Part shown: piece by piece, positions 34,458-42,449 of the stretch | Layout: each line of letters begins with the position of its first letter | How positions within the stretch are numbered: the first letter of the stretch is position 1 | Source of the DNA: Mycolicibacterium sp. P1-18 | Lineage (GTDB): Bacteria; Actinomycetota; Actinomycetes; Mycobacteriales; Mycobacteriaceae | NCBI RefSeq assembly: GCF_008329535.1 | Contig: NZ_NPKR01000001.1 | Location: 744,001-808,000, forward strand | Length of the DNA: 64,000 bases | Direction of reading: 5' to 3' | Made by a program: the position numbers and the translations under genes | The notes under the pieces: model-generated | Database searches by the model: none | Seen by the model: only the letters and a program-made list of their open reading frames with translations | What the model was told of the DNA's origin: nothing

Positions 34458-35102
34458 GTGACCGTCCCCGAGCCGAAGCGGGAACTCCAGCGCGACGCCG
34501 AGCGCACGCGCGCCGAGGTGCTCGCCGTGGCGACCGAGGTCTTCGCCGAATCGGGCTACTCGGGCGCCCGGGTGGACGAGATCGCGCAGCGCACCCGCAC
34601 CACCAAGCGGATGATCTACTACTACTTCGGCGGCAAGGAAGGCCTCTACCTGGCCGTTCTGGAGGGCGCCTACCGCGGCATCCGCGAAGCCGAACAGAAG
34701 CTGCAGGTGGACCACGTCGACCCGGTGGTGGCGATGCGCCGACTGGCCGAGCTCACGTTCGACCACCACCTCGACCACCAGGCCTTCATTCGGCTGGTCT
34801 CGATCGAGAACATCCACCGCGGTGAGTTCATCGGCCGGATCGACTCACTGCGCTCCATCTCCAAGCCGGCCACCTCACTACTCGAGGACATCCTCGCTCG
34901 CGGCCGCGACCAGGGCGCCTTCCGCGCCGACGTCGACGCGCTCGACGTCCACATCGTGATCAGCTCCTATTGCGTCTTCCAGGTCGCCAACAAGCACACC
35001 TTCGGCTTCCTCTTCGGCGTCGACTTCACCGAGCTCACCCAACGTGCGCACATGCGCAGGATGATCGGCGACGTCGTCGTCGGCTGGCTGACCTCGCACT
35101 GA
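34458..35102 (+). CDS. TetR-family regulator of the shikimate/quinate-protocatechuate genes
   Basis: A 214-residue TetR-family protein: N-terminal HTH at residues 11-60 (ERTRAEVLAVATEVFAESGYSGARVDEIAQRTRTTKRMIYYYFGGKEGLY) and a TetR_C_33-like effector domain (FIRLVSIENIHRGEF, LLEDILARGRDQGAFR). The same arrangement of effector domain occurs in regulators of aromatic and shikimate catabolism. Flanked by qsuB and the dehydrogenase, with matching operators before each, it is very likely the local repressor and responds to a pathway intermediate (inference). Confidence 0.88.
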   Translation: MTVPEPKRELQRDAERTRAEVLAVATEVFAESGYSGARVDEIAQRTRTTKRMIYYYFGGKEGLYLAVLEGAYRGIREAEQKLQVDHVDPVVAMRRLAELTFDHHLDHQAFIRLVSIENIHRGEFIGRIDSLRSISKPATSLLEDILARGRDQGAFRADVDALDVHIVISSYCVFQVANKHTFGFLFGVDFTELTQRAHMRRMIGDVVVGWLTSH

Positions 35103-35160
35103 CGCGAGACCCCGCTCACCAATCGAGGGTTGACGAGACCCACGCCACACTGTTCTACTT

Positions 35161-35184
35161 CTTGTACGTACCAGTTAGTACATT
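35161..35184. promoter_or_regulatory. 24-bp TetR-type operator 2 upstream of the qsuD-pca operon
   Basis: On the minus strand this reads AATGTACTAACT then GGTACGTACAAG, agreeing with operator 1 at 18 of 24 positions, including the whole AATGTACTAA block and GGT. It contains TACATT (35179-35184), a good -10 for the gene starting at 35200, so a bound repressor would cover the promoter. Confidence 0.75.
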
Positions 35185-35199
35185 AGAGAGCGGTGCACC

Positions 35200-36069
35200 G
35201 TGGCGACCGAGCCAGCAACCAGACCCTTCCTCGTGGGCCTCGTCGGCGTCGGCGTCGGCCCGTCCCTCACCCCGGCGCTGCACATGGCCGAGGCCAAGGC
35301 GCACGGCCTCGACTACCTCTACCGCACGGTCGACCTGACCGAGATGGGCGTCGCACCCGACCGGATCGGCGAGGTGCTGACCTGGGCCCGCGCCCTCGGC
35401 TTCGACGCGCTCAACGTCACCCACCCGTGCAAGCAACTCGTCATTCCCCACCTCGACGAGGTCGACGCGGCGGCCGCCACCCTCGGCGCGGTCAACACCG
35501 TGGTCTTCGACGGGTCACGGACCGTCGGCTACAACACCGACGCGCCCGGCTTCGCTACCGGCTTCGCCGAGGGACTGCCCGACGCCGCAACCGGGGACGT
35601 CGTGCTCCTCGGTGCGGGCGGTGCGGGCACCGCCGTCGGACACGCCCTGCTCGACCTCGGCACCGGCCATCTCACCGTCGTCGACGTCGACGTCGACCGC
35701 GCCACCGCGCTGGCCGGCGAACTGTCCGCCCGGCACCCCGAGGCACGGGTCGACGCGTCGGCCTTCGACAAGTTGGCCGTGCTGCTTCCCCACGCCGACG
35801 GCGTCGTGCACTGCACGCCCACCGGAATGGCCGACCACCCCGGCCTGCCGTTCGACGAGGCCCTCCTGCATCCGGGACTCTGGGTCGCCGACATCGTCTA
35901 CCGGCCGCTGGACACCGCGCTGCTCACCGCCGCCCGCCGCGCCGGCTGCCGCACGCTCGACGGCGGCCACATGGCCGTGCACCAGGCCACCACCGCGTTC
36001 GAACTGATCACCGGCGTCACCCCGGACGCCGCCAGGATGTCGCGGCACTTCCGCACGCTCGTCTCGTGA
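35200..36069 (+). CDS. qsuD: Quinate/shikimate dehydrogenase (QsuD-type)
   Basis: A 289-residue shikimate-dehydrogenase-family enzyme. The substrate domain has SLTPALH, the catalytic Lys78 in NVTHPCKQ, and the NTDAPGF motif with the paired Asp. The Rossmann loop is LLGAGGAGTAVGHAL, followed by VVDVDVDRA; the acidic residue after strand 2 favours NAD over NADP, as expected of a catabolic enzyme. It oxidises shikimate (to 3-dehydroshikimate) or quinate. The GTG at 35200 is about 9 bases after the expected transcription start. It heads the operon running to 41182. Confidence 0.87.
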   Translation: MATEPATRPFLVGLVGVGVGPSLTPALHMAEAKAHGLDYLYRTVDLTEMGVAPDRIGEVLTWARALGFDALNVTHPCKQLVIPHLDEVDAAAATLGAVNTVVFDGSRTVGYNTDAPGFATGFAEGLPDAATGDVVLLGAGGAGTAVGHALLDLGTGHLTVVDVDVDRATALAGELSARHPEARVDASAFDKLAVLLPHADGVVHCTPTGMADHPGLPFDEALLHPGLWVADIVYRPLDTALLTAARRAGCRTLDGGHMAVHQATTAFELITGVTPDAARMSRHFRTLVS

Positions 36070-36115
36070 TTCGCCCCCGAAGATCGTCAAACGCAGGGAA
36101 CCTAGGAGGATTCCA

Positions 36116-37471
36116 ATGACCGCAATCCACCAGAACACGCCCGGCGGTACGCCGCCGGGTGGACCGGCGCGCACACCCAAGCGGGCCGCCCTGGCCAGCT
36201 TCATGGGCAGCGCCGTGGAGTACTACGACTTCTTCCTCTTCGGTCAGGCCGCGGCGCTGATCTTCCCGAGGGTGTTCTTCCCCGAGGGTGGCGGGCAGGC
36301 CGCGCTGCTGATGTCGTTCGCCACCTTCGGCGTCGCGTACTTCGCCCGGCCCGTCGGCGCGTTCGTGCTCGGCCACTTCGGCGACCGCATCGGCCGCCAG
36401 AAGGTGCTGATGTTCACCATCGTGCTGATGGGCGTCTCCACGTTCGCGATCGGCTGCCTGCCCACCTACGGCACGGCCGGCTACCTCGGGCTCAGCCTCC
36501 TCGTGCTCTGCCGTCTGCTGCAAGGCTTCTCGGCCGCGGGCGAGCAGGCCGGAGCCAGCTCGCTGACCCTCGAGCACGCCCCCGACGACAAGCGCGCGTT
36601 CTACACGTCGTGGACGTTGACCGGAACCCAGGGCGGCCTCATCCTCGCGTCGCTGGTGCTGATCCCGTTCGTCTCACTGTCCGACGAGGACGAGCTGTCC
36701 TGGGGCTGGCGAGTTCCGTTCTGGCTCAGCGCGGTCGTCGTCCTGGTGGCCTACTTCATCCGCCGCAAGCTGCACGAGACGCCGGAATTCGAGGAGGCCA
36801 AGGCCGCCGGCGCCATCGCCAAGATGCCGCTGAAGCCACTGGTGAAGGACCACTGGCGCGACGTGCTGCGCGTCTTCTTCTGCGCGTTCATCGCCGCGGT
36901 GTCGACGGTCTTCGGCACCCTGGCCATCGCCTACGGCAAGAAGGTCGGGCTGCCCGCCGACATCACCCTCTGGCTGGTGGTCGTGGCCAACGTCGTCGCG
37001 CTCGGCACCCAGCCGCTGTTCGGCATGCTCGCCGACAAGATCGGCCGAAAGCCCGTATTCGTCTACGGCGCACTGTCTTCCGCGGCGCTGATGCCGTTCT
37101 ACATGCTGTCGATGAGCAACGACGACCACACCCTGACCTTCGTGCTCGCCATCGCGACGTTCGCGTTCGGCTACGGCGCGGCCAACGCCGTGTGGCCGTC
37201 GTTCTACAACGAGATGTTCAGCACGAAGGTGCGCTTCTCCGGCGTGGCGATCGGCACCCAACTCGGCTTCCTGGTGGCCGGCTTCGCGCCGACCATCGTC
37301 ACCGCGCTCGGCGGCATCCGCGAAGGCGGCTGGGTCGTCATCGGCGCCTTCACCGCCGTCGTCTGCGTCATCGCGGCGGCATCGGCCCTGACCGCCCGCG
37401 AGACCAAGTCGGTGCCGACCCCGCTGCTGGGCACCCCAGACGCGGCCGAGCGCAACCTGGTCACCCACTAA
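36116..37471 (+). CDS. MHS-family MFS permease, likely shikimate/quinate or protocatechuate uptake
   Basis: A 451-residue MFS transporter with the MHS signature MGSAVEYYDFFLFGQAAAL in helix 1, the gate motif GHFGDRIGRQKVLM and the conserved GFSAAGEQAGASSL in helix 4-5. AGGAGG lies 6 bases before the ATG. Homologues are ShiA (shikimate) and MHS uptake systems. Its position between the dehydrogenase and pcaH strongly suggests that it imports the pathway's growth substrate. Confidence 0.87.
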   Translation: MTAIHQNTPGGTPPGGPARTPKRAALASFMGSAVEYYDFFLFGQAAALIFPRVFFPEGGGQAALLMSFATFGVAYFARPVGAFVLGHFGDRIGRQKVLMFTIVLMGVSTFAIGCLPTYGTAGYLGLSLLVLCRLLQGFSAAGEQAGASSLTLEHAPDDKRAFYTSWTLTGTQGGLILASLVLIPFVSLSDEDELSWGWRVPFWLSAVVVLVAYFIRRKLHETPEFEEAKAAGAIAKMPLKPLVKDHWRDVLRVFFCAFIAAVSTVFGTLAIAYGKKVGLPADITLWLVVVANVVALGTQPLFGMLADKIGRKPVFVYGALSSAALMPFYMLSMSNDDHTLTFVLAIATFAFGYGAANAVWPSFYNEMFSTKVRFSGVAIGTQLGFLVAGFAPTIVTALGGIREGGWVVIGAFTAVVCVIAAASALTARETKSVPTPLLGTPDAAERNLVTH

Positions 37472-37486
37472 CGAGAGGCGAACGCC

Positions 37487-38278
37487 ATGTCCAGTGCGGC
37501 AACCAGTTCCGACCGCGCCGCCACCAGCCAGGCCGAGGTGAGCGCGGAGATCGAGGCCATCGAGTCCGCCTACCAGCGGTCCGGGGTGGAGGAGACTCAA
37601 CCGCGGTTGGACTACGCGCCCTACCGCAGCAGCGTGCTGCGCCACCCGACCAAGGACCTGCACCACGCCGACCCGGAGGGCGTGGAACTGTGGACCCCGT
37701 GCTTCGGGCCGCGCGACGTCGGTGCACTGGAGTCCGACCTCACGATCGGGCAGCGCGGGGAGCCGATCGGCGAGCGGATGGTCGTCACGGGCCGCGTCGT
37801 CGACGGTGACGGCCGCCCGGTGCGCCGCCAGCTGGTCGAGATCTGGCAGGCCAACGCCGCGGGCCGGTACATCCATCAGCGCGACCAGCATCCCGCGCCG
37901 ATCGACCCCAACTTCACGGGGACCGGCCGCTGCCTGACCGACGACGAGGGGTACTACCGGTTCACCACCATCAAGCCCGGACCGTATCCGTGGAAGAATC
38001 ACCGCAATGCGTGGCGGCCTGCGCACATCCACTTCTCGCTCTTCGGAACGGAATTCACCCAGCGGATGGTCACGCAGATGTACTTCCCCGGTGACCCGCT
38101 GTTCGCGCTCGATCCGATCTACCAGGCGATCACCGACCGCAAGGCCCGGGACCGGCTGGTGGCAAGCTACGACCACGACGTCACCACCCACGAGTGGGCC
38201 ACCGGGTACCGCTGGGACGTCGTGCTGACCGGCGCGTCCCGCACCCCGGTCGAGACCGCGGAGGACGAGCACCGATGA
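37487..38278 (+). CDS. pcaH: Protocatechuate 3,4-dioxygenase beta subunit
   Basis: A 263-residue iron-bearing subunit of the intradiol dioxygenase. The four non-haem Fe(III) ligands are all visible: Tyr128 (AGRYIHQ), Tyr167 (GPYPWKN), His180 and His182 (RPAHIHFS). The N-terminal PcaH-specific segment (LDYAPYRSSVLRHPTKDL) is present. Together with PcaG it opens the protocatechuate ring to 3-carboxy-cis,cis-muconate. It overlaps pcaG by 4 bases (ATGA). Confidence 0.95.
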   Translation: MSSAATSSDRAATSQAEVSAEIEAIESAYQRSGVEETQPRLDYAPYRSSVLRHPTKDLHHADPEGVELWTPCFGPRDVGALESDLTIGQRGEPIGERMVVTGRVVDGDGRPVRRQLVEIWQANAAGRYIHQRDQHPAPIDPNFTGTGRCLTDDEGYYRFTTIKPGPYPWKNHRNAWRPAHIHFSLFGTEFTQRMVTQMYFPGDPLFALDPIYQAITDRKARDRLVASYDHDVTTHEWATGYRWDVVLTGASRTPVETAEDEHR

Positions 38279-38835
38279 CGACCCTGCTGACCGCCACCCC
38301 CGGGCAGACCGTGGGCCCGTTCTTCGGCTACGCCCTGCCGTTCAACCGCGGCTCGGAACTGGTGCCGCCCGGTTCCCCCGGCGCCATCCGGTTTCACGGC
38401 GTGGTCACCGACGGCGACGGCGCCCCGGTGCCCGACGCGCTGCTGGAGATCTGGCAGACCGACGCCGACGGCCTCGTGCCCACCGCGAGCGGCGCGCTGC
38501 ACCGCGACGGCTGGACGTTCACCGGCTGGGGCCGCGCCGCGACCGACGACGAGGGCCACTACTCCTTCTCGACGGTGCCGCCCGGGGCGACGAAAGCCGG
38601 TGCGGCACCGTTCATCCTGGTGACGATCTTCGCCCGTGGGCTGCTGAACCGGCTCTTCACGCGGGCGTATCTGCCCGGGGAGCACCTGGCCGAGGACCCG
38701 CTGCTGGCCTCGCTGCCCGCCGAGCGGCGCGACACCCTGATCGCGAGCCCGGATCGCGACGGGCTGCGGTTCGACGTCAGCCTGCAGGGACCACGGGAGA
38801 CGGTGTTCCTGCGCTACCCGGGCCACCGGGCGTGA
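38275..38835 (+). CDS. pcaG: Protocatechuate 3,4-dioxygenase alpha subunit
   Basis: A 186-residue subunit with the same fold as PcaH (PGQTVGPFFGYALPF, EIWQTDADG, FTGWGRAATDDEGHYSFSTVPPG) but without the full set of iron ligands, as known for PcaG, which shapes the active site at the interface. The ATG at 38275 overlaps the pcaH stop and its own stop overlaps the pcaB start as GTGA, so the three are translationally coupled. Confidence 0.93.
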   Translation: MTTLLTATPGQTVGPFFGYALPFNRGSELVPPGSPGAIRFHGVVTDGDGAPVPDALLEIWQTDADGLVPTASGALHRDGWTFTGWGRAATDDEGHYSFSTVPPGATKAGAAPFILVTIFARGLLNRLFTRAYLPGEHLAEDPLLASLPAERRDTLIASPDRDGLRFDVSLQGPRETVFLRYPGHRA

Positions 38836-40028
38836 CCGACCCGTTCTGGCCGGGGGACCACCTCGCCGCCGACGCCATGAGCGGCGCCGCCTTCGTCTCG
38901 GCCATGATCGCCGTCGAGCAGGCCTGGCTCGACGGCCTCGTCGAGGCCGGGATCGCCCCCGCCGCAGCCTCCTTCACGCTCGACACCGAGGTGGACGCCG
39001 AGCGGGTCGCCCGCAGCGCCGGCGCCGACGGCAACCCCGTCTCCCCCTTGGTCGCCCTGCTGCGCGAACGCACCCCCGAGCCGACGTCACAATGGCTGCA
39101 CCGCGGGCTCACCAGCCAGGACGTCGTCGACACCGCCCTGATGCTGTGTCTGCGCGACGTGCTGAACCGCCTCACCGACGAGGTCGCCGCCCAGATCCAA
39201 GCCTTCGTGACGCTGACCGAAACCCACCGTCGCACACCGATGGTCGCCCGCACCCTGACCCAGACCGCGCTGCCCAGCACCATCGGGGCCAAGACCGCCG
39301 CCTGGCTGACCGGCCTGCTCGACGCGGCCGACCCGCTCGACGCCCTACGGGCCGGCCTGCCCGCCCAACTCGGCGGAGCCGTCGGGACCCTGGCCGCGGT
39401 CGTCGAATTGACCGGCTCCGTCGACGCCGCGCTGCACCTCACCGCCCAGGTGGCCGATCAACTCGGGTTGGCGGCCGTCCCACCGTGGCACACCACCCGC
39501 GCGCCCCTGACCCGCATCGGCGACGCACTGGCCGGGCTGTGCGACGCGTGGGGCCACGTCGCCTCCGACGTGGCGACCGGAAGCCGCACGGAGATCGGCG
39601 AATTCGCCGAAGGCAGCGGTGGTGGATCGTCGACCATGCCGCACAAGAACAACCCGGTCCGCTCGGTGCTGATCCGCCGCGCCGCCCTGACCGCCGGTCC
39701 GCTGGCCGGCACGCTGCACACCGCCGCCGCCCTCAGCGTCGACGAGCGCGCCGACGGCGGCTGGCACGCCGAGTGGGCGACCGTCGCGACCCTGGCGCGG
39801 CGCACCGTGGTCGCCGCGGTGCACACCACCGAACTGCTCACCGGCCTGCGGGTCCACCCCGACCGGGCCGCCGCCAATCTCGCCAACGCCGGCGACCTTG
39901 GCGCCGAACAACGCACCATGGCGAAACTCACCGGACAGCAGCCCAATTCGACGTACCTCGGCGTCACCGACCGACTCGTCGACGCCACACTGGACCGCGC
40001 CGCCCACTACCTCAAGGATGTGCCATGA
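38832..40028 (+). CDS. pcaB: 3-Carboxy-cis,cis-muconate cycloisomerase
   Basis: A 398-residue member of the fumarase/aspartase superfamily. The signature GGSSTMPHKNNPVRS lies near residue 267; the substrate loop TSQDVVDTALML and RTLTQTALPSTIGAKTAAW are typical of PcaB. It lactonises 3-carboxymuconate to 4-carboxymuconolactone. It starts with GTG in the 4-base overlap with pcaG and ends in an ATGA overlap with the next gene. Confidence 0.92.
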   Translation: MTDPFWPGDHLAADAMSGAAFVSAMIAVEQAWLDGLVEAGIAPAAASFTLDTEVDAERVARSAGADGNPVSPLVALLRERTPEPTSQWLHRGLTSQDVVDTALMLCLRDVLNRLTDEVAAQIQAFVTLTETHRRTPMVARTLTQTALPSTIGAKTAAWLTGLLDAADPLDALRAGLPAQLGGAVGTLAAVVELTGSVDAALHLTAQVADQLGLAAVPPWHTTRAPLTRIGDALAGLCDAWGHVASDVATGSRTEIGEFAEGSGGGSSTMPHKNNPVRSVLIRRAALTAGPLAGTLHTAAALSVDERADGGWHAEWATVATLARRTVVAAVHTTELLTGLRVHPDRAAANLANAGDLGAEQRTMAKLTGQQPNSTYLGVTDRLVDATLDRAAHYLKDVP

Positions 40029-41182
40029 CCGTGCCCCGCCTCGTCGGCACCGACGTCGGCGGCCCCGCCGACGCCCCCGTCCTGCTGCTCGGGCCGTCGC
40101 TGGGCACCTCGGCCGACACCCTGTGGGCCCCGGCCGCCCGACACGTGCGGGCCCACCTGCGCGTAGTGGCCTGGGACCTTCCCGGCCACGGCCGCAGCCC
40201 CGCCGCCGAACCGTTCACCGTCGCCGACCTCGCCGCGGCCGTGCTGGCCCTGGCCGACCGGCTGGGCGCCGAGACGTTCCACTACGCGGGCGACTCCGTC
40301 GGCGGCGCCGTCGCACTGCAGCTCCTGCTGGACGCCCCGCACCGGGTCACGTCGGCCACCGTGCTGTGCAGCGGCGCGAAGATCGGCACCGCCGACGGTT
40401 GGCACGACCGCGCCGCCACCGTCCGCGCCGGCGGCACCGCCGCGGTGCTGGCCGGTTCGGCCGGACGCTGGTTCGGACCCGGGTTCGTCGACCGCCAGCC
40501 CGACCAGGCCGCCGCCCTGCTCGCCGCCCTGCGCGACACCGACGCCGAGAGTTACGCCCAGACCTGTGAGGCACTGGCGGCGTTCGACGTCACCGACCGG
40601 CTCGCCGAGATCGACAGGCCCGTCCTGGCCGTCGCCGGCTCCGACGACGTCCCGACGCCTCCGGAGTCGTTGCAGCGCATCGCCTCCGGCGTGCGCCATG
40701 GCCGGCTGGTGGTGCTCGACGGGATCGGGCACCTGGCGCCGGCCGAGTCACCGATCGCGGTGGCCCAGCTGATCGCCGCGCACTGCGGCGTCGACGCCGC
40801 CCGTCCCGACACCACCGCCGGGGTGCACGACGCGGGCATGGCCGTCCGTCGCGCCGTGCTCGGCGACGCCCACGTCGACCGCGCCGTCGCCGCCACCACC
40901 GACTTCACCGCGGACTTCCAGCAGATGATCACCGAGTACGCCTGGGGCACCATCTGGACCCGCCCCGGCCTCGACCGCCGCAGCCGCTCCATGATCACCC
41001 TGACCGCACTCGTCGCCCGCGGCCACCACGAGGAACTGGCGATGCACGTGCGCGCCGCCCGCCGCAACGGCCTCACCGAGGACGAGATCAAGGAACTGCT
41101 CATGCAGACCGCGATCTACTGCGGCGTGCCCGACGCCAACACGGCGTTTCGGATCGCGTCGGCCGTGCTGGCCGAACCCTGA
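40025..41182 (+). CDS. pcaDC: PcaD-PcaC fusion: enol-lactone hydrolase / carboxymuconolactone decarboxylase
   Basis: A 385-residue fusion (also called PcaL). Residues 1-255 are an alpha/beta hydrolase with the nucleophile in YAGDSVGGA, the acid in AGSDDVPTP and His in GIGHLAPAE; it hydrolyses beta-ketoadipate enol-lactone. Residues 270-385 are the carboxymuconolactone decarboxylase (MITEYAWGTIWTRPGLDRRSRSM, GHHEELAMHVRAARRNGLT, IYCGVPDANTAF). The two reactions are consecutive and end at beta-ketoadipate. The ATG overlaps the pcaB stop. No pcaI/J or pcaF genes follow, so the final cleavage must be encoded elsewhere. Confidence 0.92.
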   Translation: MTVPRLVGTDVGGPADAPVLLLGPSLGTSADTLWAPAARHVRAHLRVVAWDLPGHGRSPAAEPFTVADLAAAVLALADRLGAETFHYAGDSVGGAVALQLLLDAPHRVTSATVLCSGAKIGTADGWHDRAATVRAGGTAAVLAGSAGRWFGPGFVDRQPDQAAALLAALRDTDAESYAQTCEALAAFDVTDRLAEIDRPVLAVAGSDDVPTPPESLQRIASGVRHGRLVVLDGIGHLAPAESPIAVAQLIAAHCGVDAARPDTTAGVHDAGMAVRRAVLGDAHVDRAVAATTDFTADFQQMITEYAWGTIWTRPGLDRRSRSMITLTALVARGHHEELAMHVRAARRNGLTEDEIKELLMQTAIYCGVPDANTAFRIASAVLAEP

Positions 41183-41200
41183 GCCCTGCACCACCGCGAG

Positions 41201-41241
41201 TTGTGGCGTCCAAGGAGCGCTCACCGCTCCTCAGACACCAC
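41201..41241. terminator. Imperfect stem-loop between convergent pcaDC and deazaflavin-oxidoreductase genes
   Basis: AGGAGCG (41213-41219) pairs with CGCTCCT (41225-41231) over a 5-base loop; outer bases GTGG-GTC and GAC-CCAC extend it with bulges. It lies 19 bases after the pcaDC stop and just before the opposing stop at 41245, so it may serve both. Confidence 0.5.
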
Positions 41242-41244
41242 GAA

Positions 41245-41694
41245 TCACTCGGTGAAGACGGGAATCGGACGCACGGCGCGGAGCATCACCACGGGAATGT
41301 GCCGCGTCGTCGACGTCTGATAACCCAGGTAGGGCGGATACAGGTGCGTCATGTACGCCCACACCTGATGGCGCTCCTCGTATTCGGGTTCGCGCCACGT
41401 GGCCTCGAACGCCTGCGTGGCGATCTGCACGCCGATCGTCTCGCTCTCCCGGATGTTGAGGTACCACTCGGGGTCGGTGTCGGCGCCACCCTTCGACGCG
41501 ACGATGACGATCTCCCCGCCGACGTTGCCGTAGATGAGCGGCCTGACGTACGGCGTGCCCGACTTGCGTCCGGCCACCTTGATCAGGCAGTGGGTCGTGA
41601 TGGCGTGGCCGCCGGCGGAGCTGAGGTCCAGGATGTGGCCCTCCGCGCCGCCCGAGGCGAGATACGCCTTGAGGTGATCGTCCATGAAGCTCAT
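41245..41694 (-). CDS. Nitroreductase-family deazaflavin-dependent oxidoreductase (Ddn-like)
   Basis: A 149-residue split-barrel protein of the DDN family, which uses reduced F420 in mycobacteria. Typical features are LIKVAGRKSGTPYVRPLIYG (cofactor-contact strand with RKSG) and ASKGGADTDPEWYLNIRE. Members reduce nitroimidazoles, quinones or unsaturated lactones; the substrate here is unknown. GGAAGGGACC precedes the ATG at 41694. F420 dependence supports a mycobacterial host. Confidence 0.85.
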   Translation of the reverse strand: MSFMDDHLKAYLASGGAEGHILDLSSAGGHAITTHCLIKVAGRKSGTPYVRPLIYGNVGGEIVIVASKGGADTDPEWYLNIRESETIGVQIATQAFEATWREPEYEERHQVWAYMTHLYPPYLGYQTSTTRHIPVVMLRAVRPIPVFTE

Positions 41695-41716
41695 GGGTGG
41701 TCCCTTCCGACTCGGT

Positions 41717-42340
41717 TCAACCCGCCTCGGCCGAACGCGGCAGCGCCCGGATGGCGGTCCGGATGGCCAAGTAGATCAGGGTCGAGGTGACGATCCAGAT
41801 GGGCCACCCCATCACGACGCGAGCCGCGGCCAGCAGCTCGGCTTGATCGGTCTGATACAGGTAGTACTGCACGCCGAATCGCGCCCAGGACGCGACCGCC
41901 ATCATCACCGTGACCAGGTCGAAGGCACGGCGGACGCGGCGCACCCGCCGCCAGCTGTCGTCCCGGCCGGTGATCCACGCCCAGCCGACGCCGATGAGCG
42001 GTCGGCGAACGAGTACCGACACCGTGAACAGCGTTCCGAGCAGGACGTAGGTCACGATGCCCGGCAGATAGAAGTCCTTGGCGCGACCGGTCACGAAGGC
42101 CGCGCCGGCCCCGACCGCGACGGCGGCGAAGCCGAACAGCGCGGGACGGACGGATTCCCGGCGGATCAGCTGCCAGACCATGATCAGCGCGGCGATGCCC
42201 AGTGCGATCGCCAAGGCCCACTGCAGCGACACCACGACGTTGGCCGCGCCGAAGGCGGTGACCGGAAGCGACGTGTAGATCAGCCCCCGGATGCCGCCCG
42301 CCCGGACGAGCAGCGAGCTCAGCGGCGTCGAGGCGTTCAC
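41717..42340 (-). CDS. DUF3159 membrane protein
   Basis: A 207-residue protein with five or six membrane helices (SLQWALAIALGIAALIMVW, RPALFGFAAVAVGAGAAFVTG, LPGIVTYVLLGTLFTVSVLV). It matches the actinobacterial DUF3159 family; the function is unknown. I chose the GTG at 42340 because TACCCT lies 7 bases upstream on the minus strand, giving a likely leaderless start; longer readings enter proline/arginine-rich sequence. It is divergent from the MMPL gene. Confidence 0.72.
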   Translation of the reverse strand: MNASTPLSSLLVRAGGIRGLIYTSLPVTAFGAANVVVSLQWALAIALGIAALIMVWQLIRRESVRPALFGFAAVAVGAGAAFVTGRAKDFYLPGIVTYVLLGTLFTVSVLVRRPLIGVGWAWITGRDDSWRRVRRVRRAFDLVTVMMAVASWARFGVQYYLYQTDQAELLAAARVVMGWPIWIVTSTLIYLAIRTAIRALPRSAEAG

Positions 42341-42449
42341 CTCGCCGAGGGTACTGACCGCGGGGCGCCGACCGCCGGGCGTGCGAGGCCTCACACCGCC
42401 ATCCCGGCCCGGCATGCATGATCCGGCCGCGACCGGGAACCGACCGAAC

